Shown here one piece after another: positions 24,726 to 33,566 of a stretch of DNA of 64,000 bases. The notes under the pieces were generated by a model. The model was not told where the DNA came from. It did no database searches and saw only the letters and a program-made list of their open reading frames with translations. The DNA is taken from the NCBI RefSeq assembly GCF_009363075.1, contig NZ_CP045293.1, positions 62,001 to 126,000 on the forward strand, written 5' to 3'. Source of the DNA: Paenibacillus guangzhouensis (GTDB lineage Bacteria; Bacillota; Bacilli; Paenibacillales; Paenibacillaceae). The first letter of the stretch is position 1. Each line of letters begins with the position of its first letter. Made by a program: the position numbers and the translations under genes.

Positions 24726-26012
24726 ATGAAAGCAAGCTGGGAAAAAATAGAGAAGAACCTTGGGGTTCTGCAAGTTGAAGTTGACGCGGAGCGCGTTACA
24801 GGTGCCTTGGACAAGGCATTCAAAAAAGTAGTACAGAAAGTAGCTGTGCCTGGATTCCGTAAAGGTAAAGTGCCACGCCCTATTTTCGAAAAAAGATTTG
24901 GTATTGAGAGCTTGTATCAAGATGCAATCGATATTTTGCTTCCTGAAGTGTACACAGAAGCGGTTAATGAGACGAACATCGAGCCAGTAGATCGTCCAGA
25001 AATCGAAGTAGAACAATTCGGTAAAGGCGAGAACTTCGTATTCAAAGCGAAGGTATTGGTTAAGCCAGAAGTTAAACTTGGCGAATACAAAGGTATCTCC
25101 GTTCCTGTTGAGAGCGTAACCGTAACTGATGAAGAAGTAGCTGTTGAACTTGAGAAGCTACAACAACGTCATGCTGAATTGGTTGTTATCGACGAAGATA
25201 CTGCTAAAGAAGGCGACACAGTTATCATCGACTTCGAAGGATTCGTTGATGGCAAAGCATTCGAAGGCGGTAAAGGTGAGCGTTATTCCTTGGAACTTGG
25301 TTCCAAATCGTTCATCCCAGGATTCGAAGAGCAATTGATCGGCCTTGGAACTGGCGACTTCAAAGATGTTGACGTAACATTCCCTGAAGTGTACCACGCT
25401 GAAGAGCTTGCTGGTAAACCAGCGGTATTCAAAGTGAAACTTCATGAAATCAAACGTAAGCAGCTTCCAGTGCTTGATGATGAGTTCGCAAAAGACGTAA
25501 GCGAGTTCGATACACTTGACGAGTTCAAAGCAGATTTGACAAAACAAATCTCCGATCGCAAAGTGAAAGAAAACGAAGCGAAACGCGAAGGCGAAATCGT
25601 TGAGAAAGCAGCAGAAGCGGCAGAAGTTGAAATTCCGCAACCAATGATCGATACAGAAGTAGAAGCAATGGTTCGCGACTTCGACAACCGTCTTCGTGCA
25701 CAAGGAATGAACCTTGACATGTTCATGACATTCTCCGGTCAAACGATCGAAGACATGAAAGGTCAAATGGCAACGGATGCTGAGAAACGCGTTCGTAACA
25801 ACCTTGTTCTTGAGCAAATCGCTAAAGAAGAGAACATCGTAGCGACAGAAGAAGATGTAACGGAAGAACTTTCGAAAATGGCTGAAGCGTACAAACGCTC
25901 CACAGACGAAATCCGCAGCATCTTGAGCGCTAACGGTTCCCTTGCGAACCTTCAAGAGGAAGTTGCAATCCGTAAAACGGTTCAATTCCTAGTTGACAAC
26001 AGCAAGAACTAA
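24726..26012 (+). CDS. tig: Trigger factor
   Basis: 428 residues, the usual length. A ribosome-bound chaperone and peptidyl-prolyl isomerase that meets nascent chains at the exit tunnel. The N-terminal ribosome-binding signature GFRKGKVPRPIFEKRFG is present, the FKBP-like PPIase domain lies around 160-245 (GDTVIIDFEGFVDGKAFEGG), and the C-terminal chaperone arms follow. Codon choice is more biased than in neighbours, matching high expression. The gene has its own promoter and a good terminator. Confidence 0.97.
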   Translation: MKASWEKIEKNLGVLQVEVDAERVTGALDKAFKKVVQKVAVPGFRKGKVPRPIFEKRFGIESLYQDAIDILLPEVYTEAVNETNIEPVDRPEIEVEQFGKGENFVFKAKVLVKPEVKLGEYKGISVPVESVTVTDEEVAVELEKLQQRHAELVVIDEDTAKEGDTVIIDFEGFVDGKAFEGGKGERYSLELGSKSFIPGFEEQLIGLGTGDFKDVDVTFPEVYHAEELAGKPAVFKVKLHEIKRKQLPVLDDEFAKDVSEFDTLDEFKADLTKQISDRKVKENEAKREGEIVEKAAEAAEVEIPQPMIDTEVEAMVRDFDNRLRAQGMNLDMFMTFSGQTIEDMKGQMATDAEKRVRNNLVLEQIAKEENIVATEEDVTEELSKMAEAYKRSTDEIRSILSANGSLANLQEEVAIRKTVQFLVDNSKN

Positions 26013-26030
26013 TCACAACTGAAGCAGGTC

Positions 26031-26064
26031 AATAAGGCACGTATATCACATGCGTGCCTTTATT
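26031..26064 (+). terminator. Terminator of tig
   Basis: AATAAGGCACG pairs with CGTGCCTTTATT with one bulge, followed by an AT-rich tail. Confidence 0.85.
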
Positions 26065-26323
26065 TATACCACTTCAGCCTTTGTTAGACCCGAATACATA
26101 CATAATGAACGGTGAGGTCATTTACTTCGAGTCGCTCATGCAGCCTATGATAGCTTTGCCTTTGCAAGGCTTATAAGTCGTTCGTCTGCGTGGTGGTTTG
26201 ATCGTGATCGAGAAGCGTTCAACCTATTGGTTTTTCTCACATATTGATTCACCCCAAGGTTCGTGCAAGACACAATTTCCACTGCTGCGATACATACAAT
26301 GTAATAGCGTCGTTGCGGAGGAA
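26065..26323. other. Intergenic stretch between tig terminator and clpP promoter
   Basis: About 260 bases with no convincing gene. It contains the small inverted repeat GCCTT..AAGGC near 26158 but no recognisable CtsR tandem heptads or CIRCE element. Confidence 0.5.
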
Positions 26324-26352
26324 ATGACATGGCACCTGGAACGTGATAAAAT
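26324..26352 (+). promoter_or_regulatory. Promoter of clpP
   Basis: ATGACA (26324-26329), 17-base spacer and TAAAAT (26347-26352) give a good sigma-A promoter 42 bases before the ATG. A single GGTCAAA heptad overlaps the ribosome site, but the second half of a CtsR operator is not present. Confidence 0.6.
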
Positions 26353-26393
26353 AACAGTAATTCACTAATTGAAGAGGAAAAGAGGTTGGTCAA

Positions 26394-26984
26394 ATGAATC
26401 TGATACCTATGGTTGTAGAGCAAACAAATCGAGGCGAAAGATCTTACGATATCTACTCGAGACTGCTCAAGGATCGCATTATATTTTTGGGGAGTGCGAT
26501 TGATGATGATGTAGCCAATACAGTCATTGCCCAACTCCTCTTTTTAGCAGCCGAAGATCCGGAGAAGGATATTTCACTATATATTAATTCCCCGGGCGGA
26601 TCGGTGACAGCAGGACTTGGTATTTTGGATACGATGAATTTCATCAAACCGGATGTATCAACGATCTGTGTCGGTCTAGCTGCAAGTATGGGTTCTCTCC
26701 TCTTAACAGCTGGTGCGAAAGGCAAGCGATTCGTATTGCCGAATAGTGAAGTGATGATTCACCAGCCATTAGGCGGTGTGAGAGGTCAAGCGACCGATAT
26801 TAAGATTCATGCGGATTGGATCATTAAGACGAAGCAGAAATTGAATCAAATTTATGTGGATACGACGGGTCAACCCCTTGAGAAGATCGAACGTGATACA
26901 GACCGCGACAATTTTATGAGTGCAGAGGAAGCCGTAGCTTATGGTCTGGTTGACCAAGTTCTCACTCGGCCCATTATGAACTAA
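26394..26984 (+). CDS. clpP: ATP-dependent Clp protease proteolytic subunit
   Basis: 196 residues. The serine protease triad is Ser98 (GLAASMGS), His123 (MIHQPLGG) and Asp172. ClpP forms a tetradecameric barrel that degrades substrates delivered by ClpX or ClpC. Here it sits directly before clpX with an 11-base gap, as in most bacteria but unlike B. subtilis, where clpP is elsewhere. The ribosome site is AGAGG. Confidence 0.97.
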   Translation: MNLIPMVVEQTNRGERSYDIYSRLLKDRIIFLGSAIDDDVANTVIAQLLFLAAEDPEKDISLYINSPGGSVTAGLGILDTMNFIKPDVSTICVGLAASMGSLLLTAGAKGKRFVLPNSEVMIHQPLGGVRGQATDIKIHADWIIKTKQKLNQIYVDTTGQPLEKIERDTDRDNFMSAEEAVAYGLVDQVLTRPIMN

Positions 26985-26995
26985 GGGGGGATTCC

Positions 26996-28255
26996 ATGTT
27001 TAAGTTTAACGAAGAAAAAGGTCAGCTGAAATGCTCGTTCTGCGGTAAATCGCAAGAACAAGTACGTAAGCTTGTAGCTGGTCCTGGCGTCTATATATGT
27101 GATGAGTGCATCGAGCTGTGCACAGAGATTGTGGAAGAAGAGCTTGGTCACGATGAGGATATCGATCTAAAGGATATCCCGAAACCAATGGAAATCCGCA
27201 ATATTCTGGATCAATACGTGATTGGTCAAGAACAGGCGAAGAAATCGTTGTCCGTCGCGATGTATAACCATTACAAACGGATCAACACACAGAGCAAGAT
27301 TGAAGATGTTGAGCTGCAAAAGAGTAATATTCTACTCGTAGGTCCGACAGGTTCTGGTAAAACATTGCTTGCGCAGACGATGGCTAAAATCCTTAACGTA
27401 CCGTTCGCGATTGCGGATGCAACTTCCTTGACGGAAGCGGGTTACGTGGGTGAAGATGTTGAGAACATTTTGCTGAAGCTGATCCAAGCGGCAGATTACG
27501 ATGTAGAGAAAGCGGAACGCGGCATTATCTATATCGATGAAATCGATAAGGTGGCTCGTAAATCGGAGAATCCTTCGATTACGCGCGACGTGTCTGGCGA
27601 AGGCGTGCAGCAAGCGCTCCTCAAAATTCTCGAAGGTACGGTGGCATCCGTTCCTCCACAAGGTGGACGTAAGCACCCGCATCAAGAATTCATTCAAATC
27701 GATACGACGAACATCTTGTTCATCTGTGGCGGGGCATTTGATGGCCTTGAGCAGCTGATCAAACGCCGGATTGGTAAGAAAGTGATTGGGTTCAACGCAG
27801 CTGGAGACGGCACGAAGGAACTGAAACCGGGCGAATACTTGTCGATGGTATTACCGGAAGACTTGCTCAAATTCGGATTAATTCCTGAGTTTGTGGGTCG
27901 TCTGCCTGTTATCTCTACCCTTGAGCCGCTAGACGAGAGCACACTCGTTCGGATTCTATCCGAGCCGAAGAATGCGCTTGTGAAGCAATATCAGAAGCTG
28001 CTTGAGATGGATAACGTCAAATTGGAGTTCGAACATGCGGCGCTTGAAGCCATCGCCAAAGAAGCGATCAAGCGGAACACCGGTGCGCGCGGTTTGCGTT
28101 CCATTATTGAAGGTGTTATGCTAGATGTAATGTACGAAGTTCCATCGCGCGACGATATTACGAACTGCGTCATTACAGAGAAAGTCATCCAGGAGAAAGT
28201 TGTTCCTGAGTTGACAGCGAAGAAGCCAAGCAAGAAAAAAGAAGAGAGCGCCTAA
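26996..28255 (+). CDS. clpX: ATP-dependent Clp protease ATP-binding subunit ClpX
   Basis: 419 residues. N-terminal zinc-binding domain with Cys13, Cys16, Cys35 and Cys38; AAA+ module with Walker A GPTGSGKT (about 116-123), Walker B YIDEIDK, and sensor residues in RGLRSI. The IGF loop that docks into ClpP (KVIGFN) is present, so it partners the adjacent ClpP. The hexamer unfolds tagged proteins and feeds them to ClpP. Confidence 0.97.
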   Translation: MFKFNEEKGQLKCSFCGKSQEQVRKLVAGPGVYICDECIELCTEIVEEELGHDEDIDLKDIPKPMEIRNILDQYVIGQEQAKKSLSVAMYNHYKRINTQSKIEDVELQKSNILLVGPTGSGKTLLAQTMAKILNVPFAIADATSLTEAGYVGEDVENILLKLIQAADYDVEKAERGIIYIDEIDKVARKSENPSITRDVSGEGVQQALLKILEGTVASVPPQGGRKHPHQEFIQIDTTNILFICGGAFDGLEQLIKRRIGKKVIGFNAAGDGTKELKPGEYLSMVLPEDLLKFGLIPEFVGRLPVISTLEPLDESTLVRILSEPKNALVKQYQKLLEMDNVKLEFEHAALEAIAKEAIKRNTGARGLRSIIEGVMLDVMYEVPSRDDITNCVITEKVIQEKVVPELTAKKPSKKKEESA

Positions 28256-28284
28256 GTCGGCGTAAAGTGAATATATAACACGAC

Positions 28285-28353
28285 TCAAATACTCCACTTG
28301 TTCATTCGGAAATCCGTGCTGGTAGCGCTGGTGGATGACGGGTGGAGTTTTGA
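28285..28353 (+). promoter_or_regulatory. Long stem-loop in the clpX-ispG gap
   Basis: TCAAA.ACTCCAC (28285-28297) pairs with GTGGAGT.TTTGA (28342-28353) with one bulge, enclosing about 44 bases with a CGGA..TCCG mini-hairpin. It could terminate clpX transcription or act as a leader of ispG; the T run is short. Confidence 0.4.
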
Positions 28354-28374
28354 CGTTCTTGGGAGAGAAAAACA

Positions 28375-29478
28375 ATGTTCCATAGAAAGCAGACGCGTCC
28401 GATTAAAGTCGGCAACTTAACGATTGGCGGCAGTAACGAAGTTATTATTCAGAGCATGTGTACGACGAAGACAGCGAATGTCGAAGCGACCGTCGCCGAG
28501 ATCCTTCGTCTGGAAGAAGCCGGTTGTCAGGTGGTCCGCGTGACGGTGAATAATATGGAAGCGGCTGAAGCGATCAAAGAGATCAAGAAGCAGATTCATA
28601 TTCCACTCGTTGCGGATATCCATTTCGATTATCGTCTTGCCCTCGCGGCAATCGAGAACGGGATTGATAAAGTTCGGATAAATCCGGGGAATATCGGTCG
28701 TCGTGAGAAGGTCGAAGCGGTTGTTAAGGCATGTAAGGAGAAGGGAATCCCGATTCGGATCGGCGTAAATGCGGGCTCGCTTGAGAACCATCTGCTTGAG
28801 AAGTATGGGTACCCAACGGCTGAAGCGATGGTAGAGAGCGCGAAGTTCCATATCGGAATCTTGGAAGAGCTTGATTTCCACAATATCATCGTGTCGCTTA
28901 AAGCTTCGGATGTACCGATGGCGATTGAAGCCTACCGGATGGCGTCGGAGAGCTTCGACTATCCGCTACACTTAGGGATTACAGAGGCGGGAACGTTGTT
29001 CACGGGTGCTGTGAAGAGTGCTGCTGGGATCGGTGCGCTATTATCGATGGGTATTGGCTCGACGGTTCGTATCTCCTTGAGTGCGGATCCTGTTGAAGAG
29101 GTGAAGGTTGCGCGTGAAATTCTCAAATCTTTTGGTTTGATCTCGAATGCAGCAACGCTCATTTCTTGTCCAACCTGTGGACGTCTTGATATTGACCTCT
29201 TCACGATTGCGAACGAAGTGGAAGAGTATATCTCGAAAATTAAGGTACCGATCAAAGTATCCGTATTAGGCTGTGCGGTGAATGGTCCGGGTGAAGCCAG
29301 AGAGGCGGATATCGGTATCGCTGGGGCCCGCGGTGAAGGGATGTTGTTCCGTTATGGAGAAATGATCCGGAAGGTACCTGAAGCAGAGCTGCTCAATGAG
29401 TTGAAGAAAGAAATTGATGTGATTGTTGATGTCTATAATCGCACGGGAGAAATCCCGGGACGTAAACAGCACGTTTAA
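28375..29478 (+). CDS. ispG: 4-hydroxy-3-methylbut-2-enyl-diphosphate synthase (IspG)
   Basis: 367 residues. Catalyses the penultimate step of the methylerythritol phosphate isoprenoid pathway, a reductive ring opening using a [4Fe-4S] cluster. Cluster ligands are visible as Cys265, Cys268 (SCPTCGR), Cys300 ([10 protein letters not shown]) and Glu307. The N-terminal TIM barrel starts with [11 protein letters not shown]. Its place between clpX and lonB is not the B. subtilis order. It has its own ribosome site (GGGAGAG) and terminator. Confidence 0.97.
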   Translation: MFHRKQTRPIKVGNLTIGGSNEVIIQSMCTTKTANVEATVAEILRLEEAGCQVVRVTVNNMEAAEAIKEIKKQIHIPLVADIHFDYRLALAAIENGIDKVRINPGNIGRREKVEAVVKACKEKGIPIRIGVNAGSLENHLLEKYGYPTAEAMVESAKFHIGILEELDFHNIIVSLKASDVPMAIEAYRMASESFDYPLHLGITEAGTLFTGAVKSAAGIGALLSMGIGSTVRISLSADPVEEVKVAREILKSFGLISNAATLISCPTCGRLDIDLFTIANEVEEYISKIKVPIKVSVLGCAVNGPGEAREADIGIAGARGEGMLFRYGEMIRKVPEAELLNELKKEIDVIVDVYNRTGEIPGRKQHV

Positions 29479-29490
29479 TAGATGATGATT

Positions 29491-29542
29491 AGCATGTCTT
29501 TTGTTTGCATGATGTAATGCAGACGAAGGGCATGCTTTTTTG
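29491..29542 (+). terminator. Terminator of ispG
   Basis: AGCATG pairs with CATGCT, with additional CTT/AAG pairing inside, followed by T6. Confidence 0.75.
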
Positions 29543-29721
29543 TTTGCTTTGAATGGGACGGACAATTATGGCTGTGCGCTTGATTGTATAGTTTGTGGCA
29601 GATCTGCGAAAGGTAAATTTTATATGATGGAAAAGAGATAAAAAAAGTTTTCATTTTCTGAAAATTACGTTAAAATATCTTATGTTAAGAAATGTGACAT
29701 CAAGTTTCGACAGAAGAAGGG

Positions 29722-31155
29722 ATGATAGCTTTCGTGGAGTGGATTCATGAGCAAATCGTATTATTAAATGATTTCGTATGGACTTATATTCTAATCGCGG
29801 TCCTGATCGCATTAGGAGTATACTTCTCGATTCGTTCTCGGTTCGTGCAAGTGACGGCGGTTCGTGAGACGTTGAGATTATTGGTGGAGAAGGAGCCGGG
29901 TGATGCCGAAGGTAAAAAGGGCGTTTCTTCCTTCCAAGCTTTTTGTATAAGCACAGCGTCGCGTGTGGGAACAGGGAATCTTGCGGGTGTCGCGATTGCC
30001 ATTTCGCTCGGTGGACCCGGAGCGGTATTCTGGATGTGGGTCATGGCGATTTTCGGCGCGGCATCTGGCTTTATCGAATCAACGTTAGCGCAAATCTTCA
30101 AAGAACGAGATGGGTCGACCTTCCGGGGCGGACCAGCTTATTATATGGAAAAAGCGTTGAATGCGCGATGGTTAGGCATTATTTTCGCGATATTGATCAC
30201 ATTTAGCTTCGGGTTCGTATTCAATGCGGTGCAAGTCAATACGATGAGCTCAGCTTTTCAAGGGTCCTTCGGATGGGACCCGTTATGGATCGGAATTGTG
30301 CTCGCGATTATGCTCGCGATGACAATCTTCGGCGGTGTGAAGCGAATTGGACAAGTTAGCTCCATCATTGTGCCTATTATGGCCACAGGATACATCTTAT
30401 TAGCGCTGTTCGTTATTATCATGAATTTCACAGCCATTCCAAGTGTGTTCGCATTAATTATTGAGCATGCATTTGGTTGGAAAGAAGCGGCTGCTGGGGG
30501 TCTTGGTACAGCAATTATGATGGGGATCAAGCGCGGACTATTCTCCAATGAAGCTGGGATGGGGAGTGCGCCGAATGCGGCGGCAACCGCTAGTGTAAGT
30601 CATCCGGTGAAGCAAGGAATGATTCAATCGCTGGGTGTATTCGTAGATACACTTCTCGTATGCAGTGCGACGGCATTCATTATTCTATTCTCCGGTGTTC
30701 ATACAAGCGGCACCTATGACGGAATTCAACTGACGCAGCAAGCGTTAGCTTCACAAGTCGGCAGTTGGGCCAATGGGTTCATAGGTCTTGCGATCTTCTT
30801 GTTCGCCTTCAGCTCCTTGATCGGGAACTATTATTACGGTCAGAGCAATATTGAGTTTATTAGCGGCAAAGGTCGCAACACTCGCGTCTGGATGTTCATC
30901 TACCGGTTGATTGTACTCGCGATGGTGATCCTCGGATCGGTTGCGAAGGTCTCTCTAGTATGGGATATGGCGGATCTGTTCATGGGCTTTATGGCGCTCA
31001 TAAACTTGGTTGTTATTGCACTGATCGGCAAATATGCTTTGGCGGCTCTTAAGGATTATCGCGAACAACGGAAGCAGGGGCTGGATCCCGTCTTTACGGC
31101 GGATCGCATCTCTGGGCTGAAGCATGCGGACTGCTGGGAAGTTAAAAGCAATTAA
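29722..31155 (+). CDS. Sodium:alanine/glycine symporter (AGCS family)
   Basis: Up to 477 residues with about 11 membrane helices. The family signature GVSSFQAFCISTASRVGTGNLAGVA is complete, as are FRGGPAYYM and GLFSNEAGMGSAPNAAA. It imports alanine or glycine with Na+. The ATG at 29722 lies one base after AGAAGG; a GTG four codons later (29734) gives MEWIHEQI with more normal spacing and may be the real start. It interrupts the tig-lon block and is followed by repeat element copy A and a terminator. Confidence 0.92.
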   Translation: MIAFVEWIHEQIVLLNDFVWTYILIAVLIALGVYFSIRSRFVQVTAVRETLRLLVEKEPGDAEGKKGVSSFQAFCISTASRVGTGNLAGVAIAISLGGPGAVFWMWVMAIFGAASGFIESTLAQIFKERDGSTFRGGPAYYMEKALNARWLGIIFAILITFSFGFVFNAVQVNTMSSAFQGSFGWDPLWIGIVLAIMLAMTIFGGVKRIGQVSSIIVPIMATGYILLALFVIIMNFTAIPSVFALIIEHAFGWKEAAAGGLGTAIMMGIKRGLFSNEAGMGSAPNAAATASVSHPVKQGMIQSLGVFVDTLLVCSATAFIILFSGVHTSGTYDGIQLTQQALASQVGSWANGFIGLAIFLFAFSSLIGNYYYGQSNIEFISGKGRNTRVWMFIYRLIVLAMVILGSVAKVSLVWDMADLFMGFMALINLVVIALIGKYALAALKDYREQRKQGLDPVFTADRISGLKHADCWEVKSN

Positions 31156-31169
31156 TAAAATATAAAAGA

Positions 31170-31300
31170 TTCATGATGAGATAAATCTTGATCGAAGTTA
31201 TCCAATGATGATCGACCGCGATTAAAGGTTGATTTATTCGCCAATCCGCATGTACACATTCGGATGTGGGCAAAAGATAATTTTTGAATTACCTCTAAGC
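31170..31300 (+). repeat. Structured repeat element, copy A (3' part)
   Basis: This copy keeps the core of the three-copy family: ATAAATC (31181-31187) with GATTTAT (31231-31237), GACCGCG (31214-31220), CCAATC, and the hairpin ATCCGCATG (31244-31252) with CATTCGGAT (31257-31265), then GATGTGGGCAAAAG and TTTTTGAA (31281-31288). The left GTTCAAAA end is missing. A terminator follows 12 bases later. Confidence 0.75.
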
Positions 31301-31311
31301 GGTTAATTGGG

Positions 31312-31359
31312 CCGAGAAAGGGAAATACTATGACGTATTACACTTTCTCGGTTTCTTTG
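31312..31359 (+). terminator. Terminator between repeat copy A and lonB
   Basis: CCGAGAAAG (31312-31320) pairs with CTTTCTCGG (31343-31351), extended inside by AATAC/GTATT, then TTTCTTTG. It can end the symporter transcript or attenuate lonB. Confidence 0.8.
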
Positions 31360-31417
31360 TGTTGTTCAAGAGTTTTGATTCAAGAGATAGCGAGGATGCA
31401 TTGAGGAGGAATGATGG

Positions 31418-33151
31418 ATGGATTTCAGTATGGCGTTAATGTTCATTCAAGTATTTTTTGCGATTATTATCGGCCTTTATTTCTGGAACTTGTTAAGATC
31501 GCAAAAAACGAATCGGACGGCGGTGGATCGCGAATCTAGGAAGGAAATGGATAAACTGCGTAAAATGCGCTCGATTTCCTTAACGAAACCGCTCGCGGAG
31601 AAGACAAGACCGACGACGATGCGGGATATTGTAGGACAGAAGGACGGATTGCGGGCATTGACGGCTGCGCTGTGCAGTGCGAATCCGCAGCACGTTATTA
31701 TATACGGACCACCGGGTGTCGGGAAGACGGCTGCCGCGCGCGTTGTCCTCGAAGAAGCGAAGAAGAACACGAACTCGCCGTTCATGTCTGATGCGAAGTT
31801 TACAGAGATTGATGCAACAACGGCGCGATTCGATGAGCGGGGGATTGCGGACCCGTTGATCGGCTCTGTGCATGATCCGATTTATCAAGGCGCGGGCGCC
31901 ATGGGTGTTGCCGGAATTCCGCAGCCCAAACCAGGTGCGGTGACCAAGGCGCATGGCGGAATCTTGTTTATTGACGAGATTGGGGAATTGCATCCGATTC
32001 AGATGAATAAGCTGTTAAAAGTATTAGAAGATCGTAAAGTGTTCCTTGAGAGTGCCTATTATAATTCCGAGGATACGAATATTCCTGTGTATATTCATGA
32101 TATTTTCCAAAATGGCTTGCCAGCAGATTTCCGTCTGGTCGGGGCTACGACGCGTTCGCCACAAGAAATATCGCCCGCGCTTCGTTCTCGCTGCATGGAG
32201 ATTTTCTTCCGTCCATTGCTGGCGGATGAAATTCGCGTGATTGCCTCGGACGCCGTGCGCAAAATAGGCTTCGAACCGTGCCCTGAAGCGGTAGAAGTGG
32301 TATCGCGCTATGCGACAAATGGCCGGGAGGCTGTGAATGTGATCCAGCTGGCAGCAGGTCTTGCGATGGCTGAGAAACGCAATAGCATCACCGCTGCGGA
32401 TGTGGAGTGGGTCGTGAACAGCAGTCAAATTCCGCCGCGTCCGGATCGCAAAATTCCGCAAGCGCCTAGTATCGGCTTCGTCAATGGTCTTGCTGTCTAT
32501 GGACCGAATATGGGAACACTGCTCGAAATTGAAGTAACGGCGATTCGAACGAAGCAGGGTCAAGGTAAAGTGAATATTACGGGCGTCGTAGATGAAGAAG
32601 AATTGGGCGGCGGCTCTCGTACATTGCGCCGGAAGAGTATGGCGAAGGGATCGATTGAGAACGTCCTTACGGTGCTTCGGACCATTGGCCTGGATCCATA
32701 CAGCTTTGATCTGCATGTGAACTTCCCAGGAGGGACGCCAATCGATGGTCCTTCAGCGGGGATTGCTATGGCGACAGCGATTGCGTCGGCCATGAACCAT
32801 GTGCCGATTGATAATAAGCTTGCAATGACTGGTGAAGTGAGTATTCATGGGAAAGTGAAGCCTATTGGCGGGGTCATTGCCAAGGTCGAGGCGGCATTTC
32901 AAGCGGGGGCAACAACCGTCATTATCCCGCGCGAGAATTGGCAGGAGATTTTCTCTGGCTTGAACGGTCTGAAGGTTATTCCTGTTGACACGATCCAAGA
33001 GGTGTTCCAGCATGTCTTCGGTGAAGCGGTGCAAGAAGTGCTGTTAGAGATTCCACAGGATAAGGACCTGTTCATTTCACCACCGGCGACATCGTTCTTG
33101 CAGGCGAAATCGGTGGATGACGTTCGTTCGACCGAGTCTGGCGGGGCATAA
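31418..33151 (+). CDS. lonB: ATP-dependent protease LonB
   Basis: 577 residues. An N-terminal membrane helix (ALMFIQVFFAIIIGLYFW) distinguishes LonB from LonA. It has an AAA+ domain with Walker [10 protein letters not shown] and Walker B GGILFIDEIGEL, and a C-terminal Lon protease domain with catalytic Ser in DGPSAG and Lys in GGVIAKVEAAF. In B. subtilis LonB acts in the forespore under sigma-F. GAGGAGG lies eight bases before the ATG. The gene is flanked on both sides by copies of the structured repeat. Confidence 0.96.
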   Translation: MDFSMALMFIQVFFAIIIGLYFWNLLRSQKTNRTAVDRESRKEMDKLRKMRSISLTKPLAEKTRPTTMRDIVGQKDGLRALTAALCSANPQHVIIYGPPGVGKTAAARVVLEEAKKNTNSPFMSDAKFTEIDATTARFDERGIADPLIGSVHDPIYQGAGAMGVAGIPQPKPGAVTKAHGGILFIDEIGELHPIQMNKLLKVLEDRKVFLESAYYNSEDTNIPVYIHDIFQNGLPADFRLVGATTRSPQEISPALRSRCMEIFFRPLLADEIRVIASDAVRKIGFEPCPEAVEVVSRYATNGREAVNVIQLAAGLAMAEKRNSITAADVEWVVNSSQIPPRPDRKIPQAPSIGFVNGLAVYGPNMGTLLEIEVTAIRTKQGQGKVNITGVVDEEELGGGSRTLRRKSMAKGSIENVLTVLRTIGLDPYSFDLHVNFPGGTPIDGPSAGIAMATAIASAMNHVPIDNKLAMTGEVSIHGKVKPIGGVIAKVEAAFQAGATTVIIPRENWQEIFSGLNGLKVIPVDTIQEVFQHVFGEAVQEVLLEIPQDKDLFISPPATSFLQAKSVDDVRSTESGGA

Positions 33152-33224
33152 TCGCATGATCGTACCGCGCTTGCAGGCCCATTGGTTTTTTTAAGCAACA
33201 TTTGATAAAATGTTATAAATGCAG

Positions 33225-33523
33225 GTTCAAAAAGCCGACTTTTCAGCACCTGAAAGTTTTCGTAGAAAACTGGCATCGTAAGCGATACTTGGGTTGTATG
33301 AAAATGAAGAAGGAGGAACGGAGTGTAGGCAGTACCTACATGAGTACCGGAGTTCGAAGTTGAATGCAAGATTCGATGCCGAGTTTGCTCCCTGCAATTC
33401 TTCGTGATGAATAAGCCTTTATCGTAGTAAATCCACGATGAACGACCGCGGTATATGGTGGGTTTATTCGCCAATCAGTAAGCATCTAGCTTCCTGATGT
33501 GGGCAAAAGGGGACTTTTTGAAC
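33225..33523 (+). repeat. Structured repeat element, copy B (full length with insert)
   Basis: Bounded by GTTCAAAAAG (33225-33234) and CTTTTTGAAC (33514-33523). The core repeats copy C: AATAAGCC (33410-33417) with GGTTTATT (33461-33468), ATCGT (33421-33425) with ACGAT (33435-33439), GACCGCG, and ATCAGTAAG (33474-33482) with CTTCCTGAT (33490-33498). It carries about 150 bases not in copy C: hairpins TTTCAG/CTGAAA and AGTTTTC/GAAAACT at 33241-33271, and a block at 33280-33402 with GTAGG/CCTAC. It fills the 415-base lonB-lon gap. Confidence 0.8.
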
Positions 33524-33566
33524 TTCCTCTAACATCTTATTGAGAGCCACTGGAGGTGCGTAACAC

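Noticed and set aside
26374-26393. CtsR operator at the clpP start
   Set aside because: Only one GGTCAAA heptad is present; the required second direct heptad is not found.
31170-31300. Resemblance of the repeat core to an M-box (CGCCAATC) or T-box
   Set aside because: Only a few bases agree; the M-box helices and the T-box antiterminator sequence are absent, and copy C is antisense to its neighbours.
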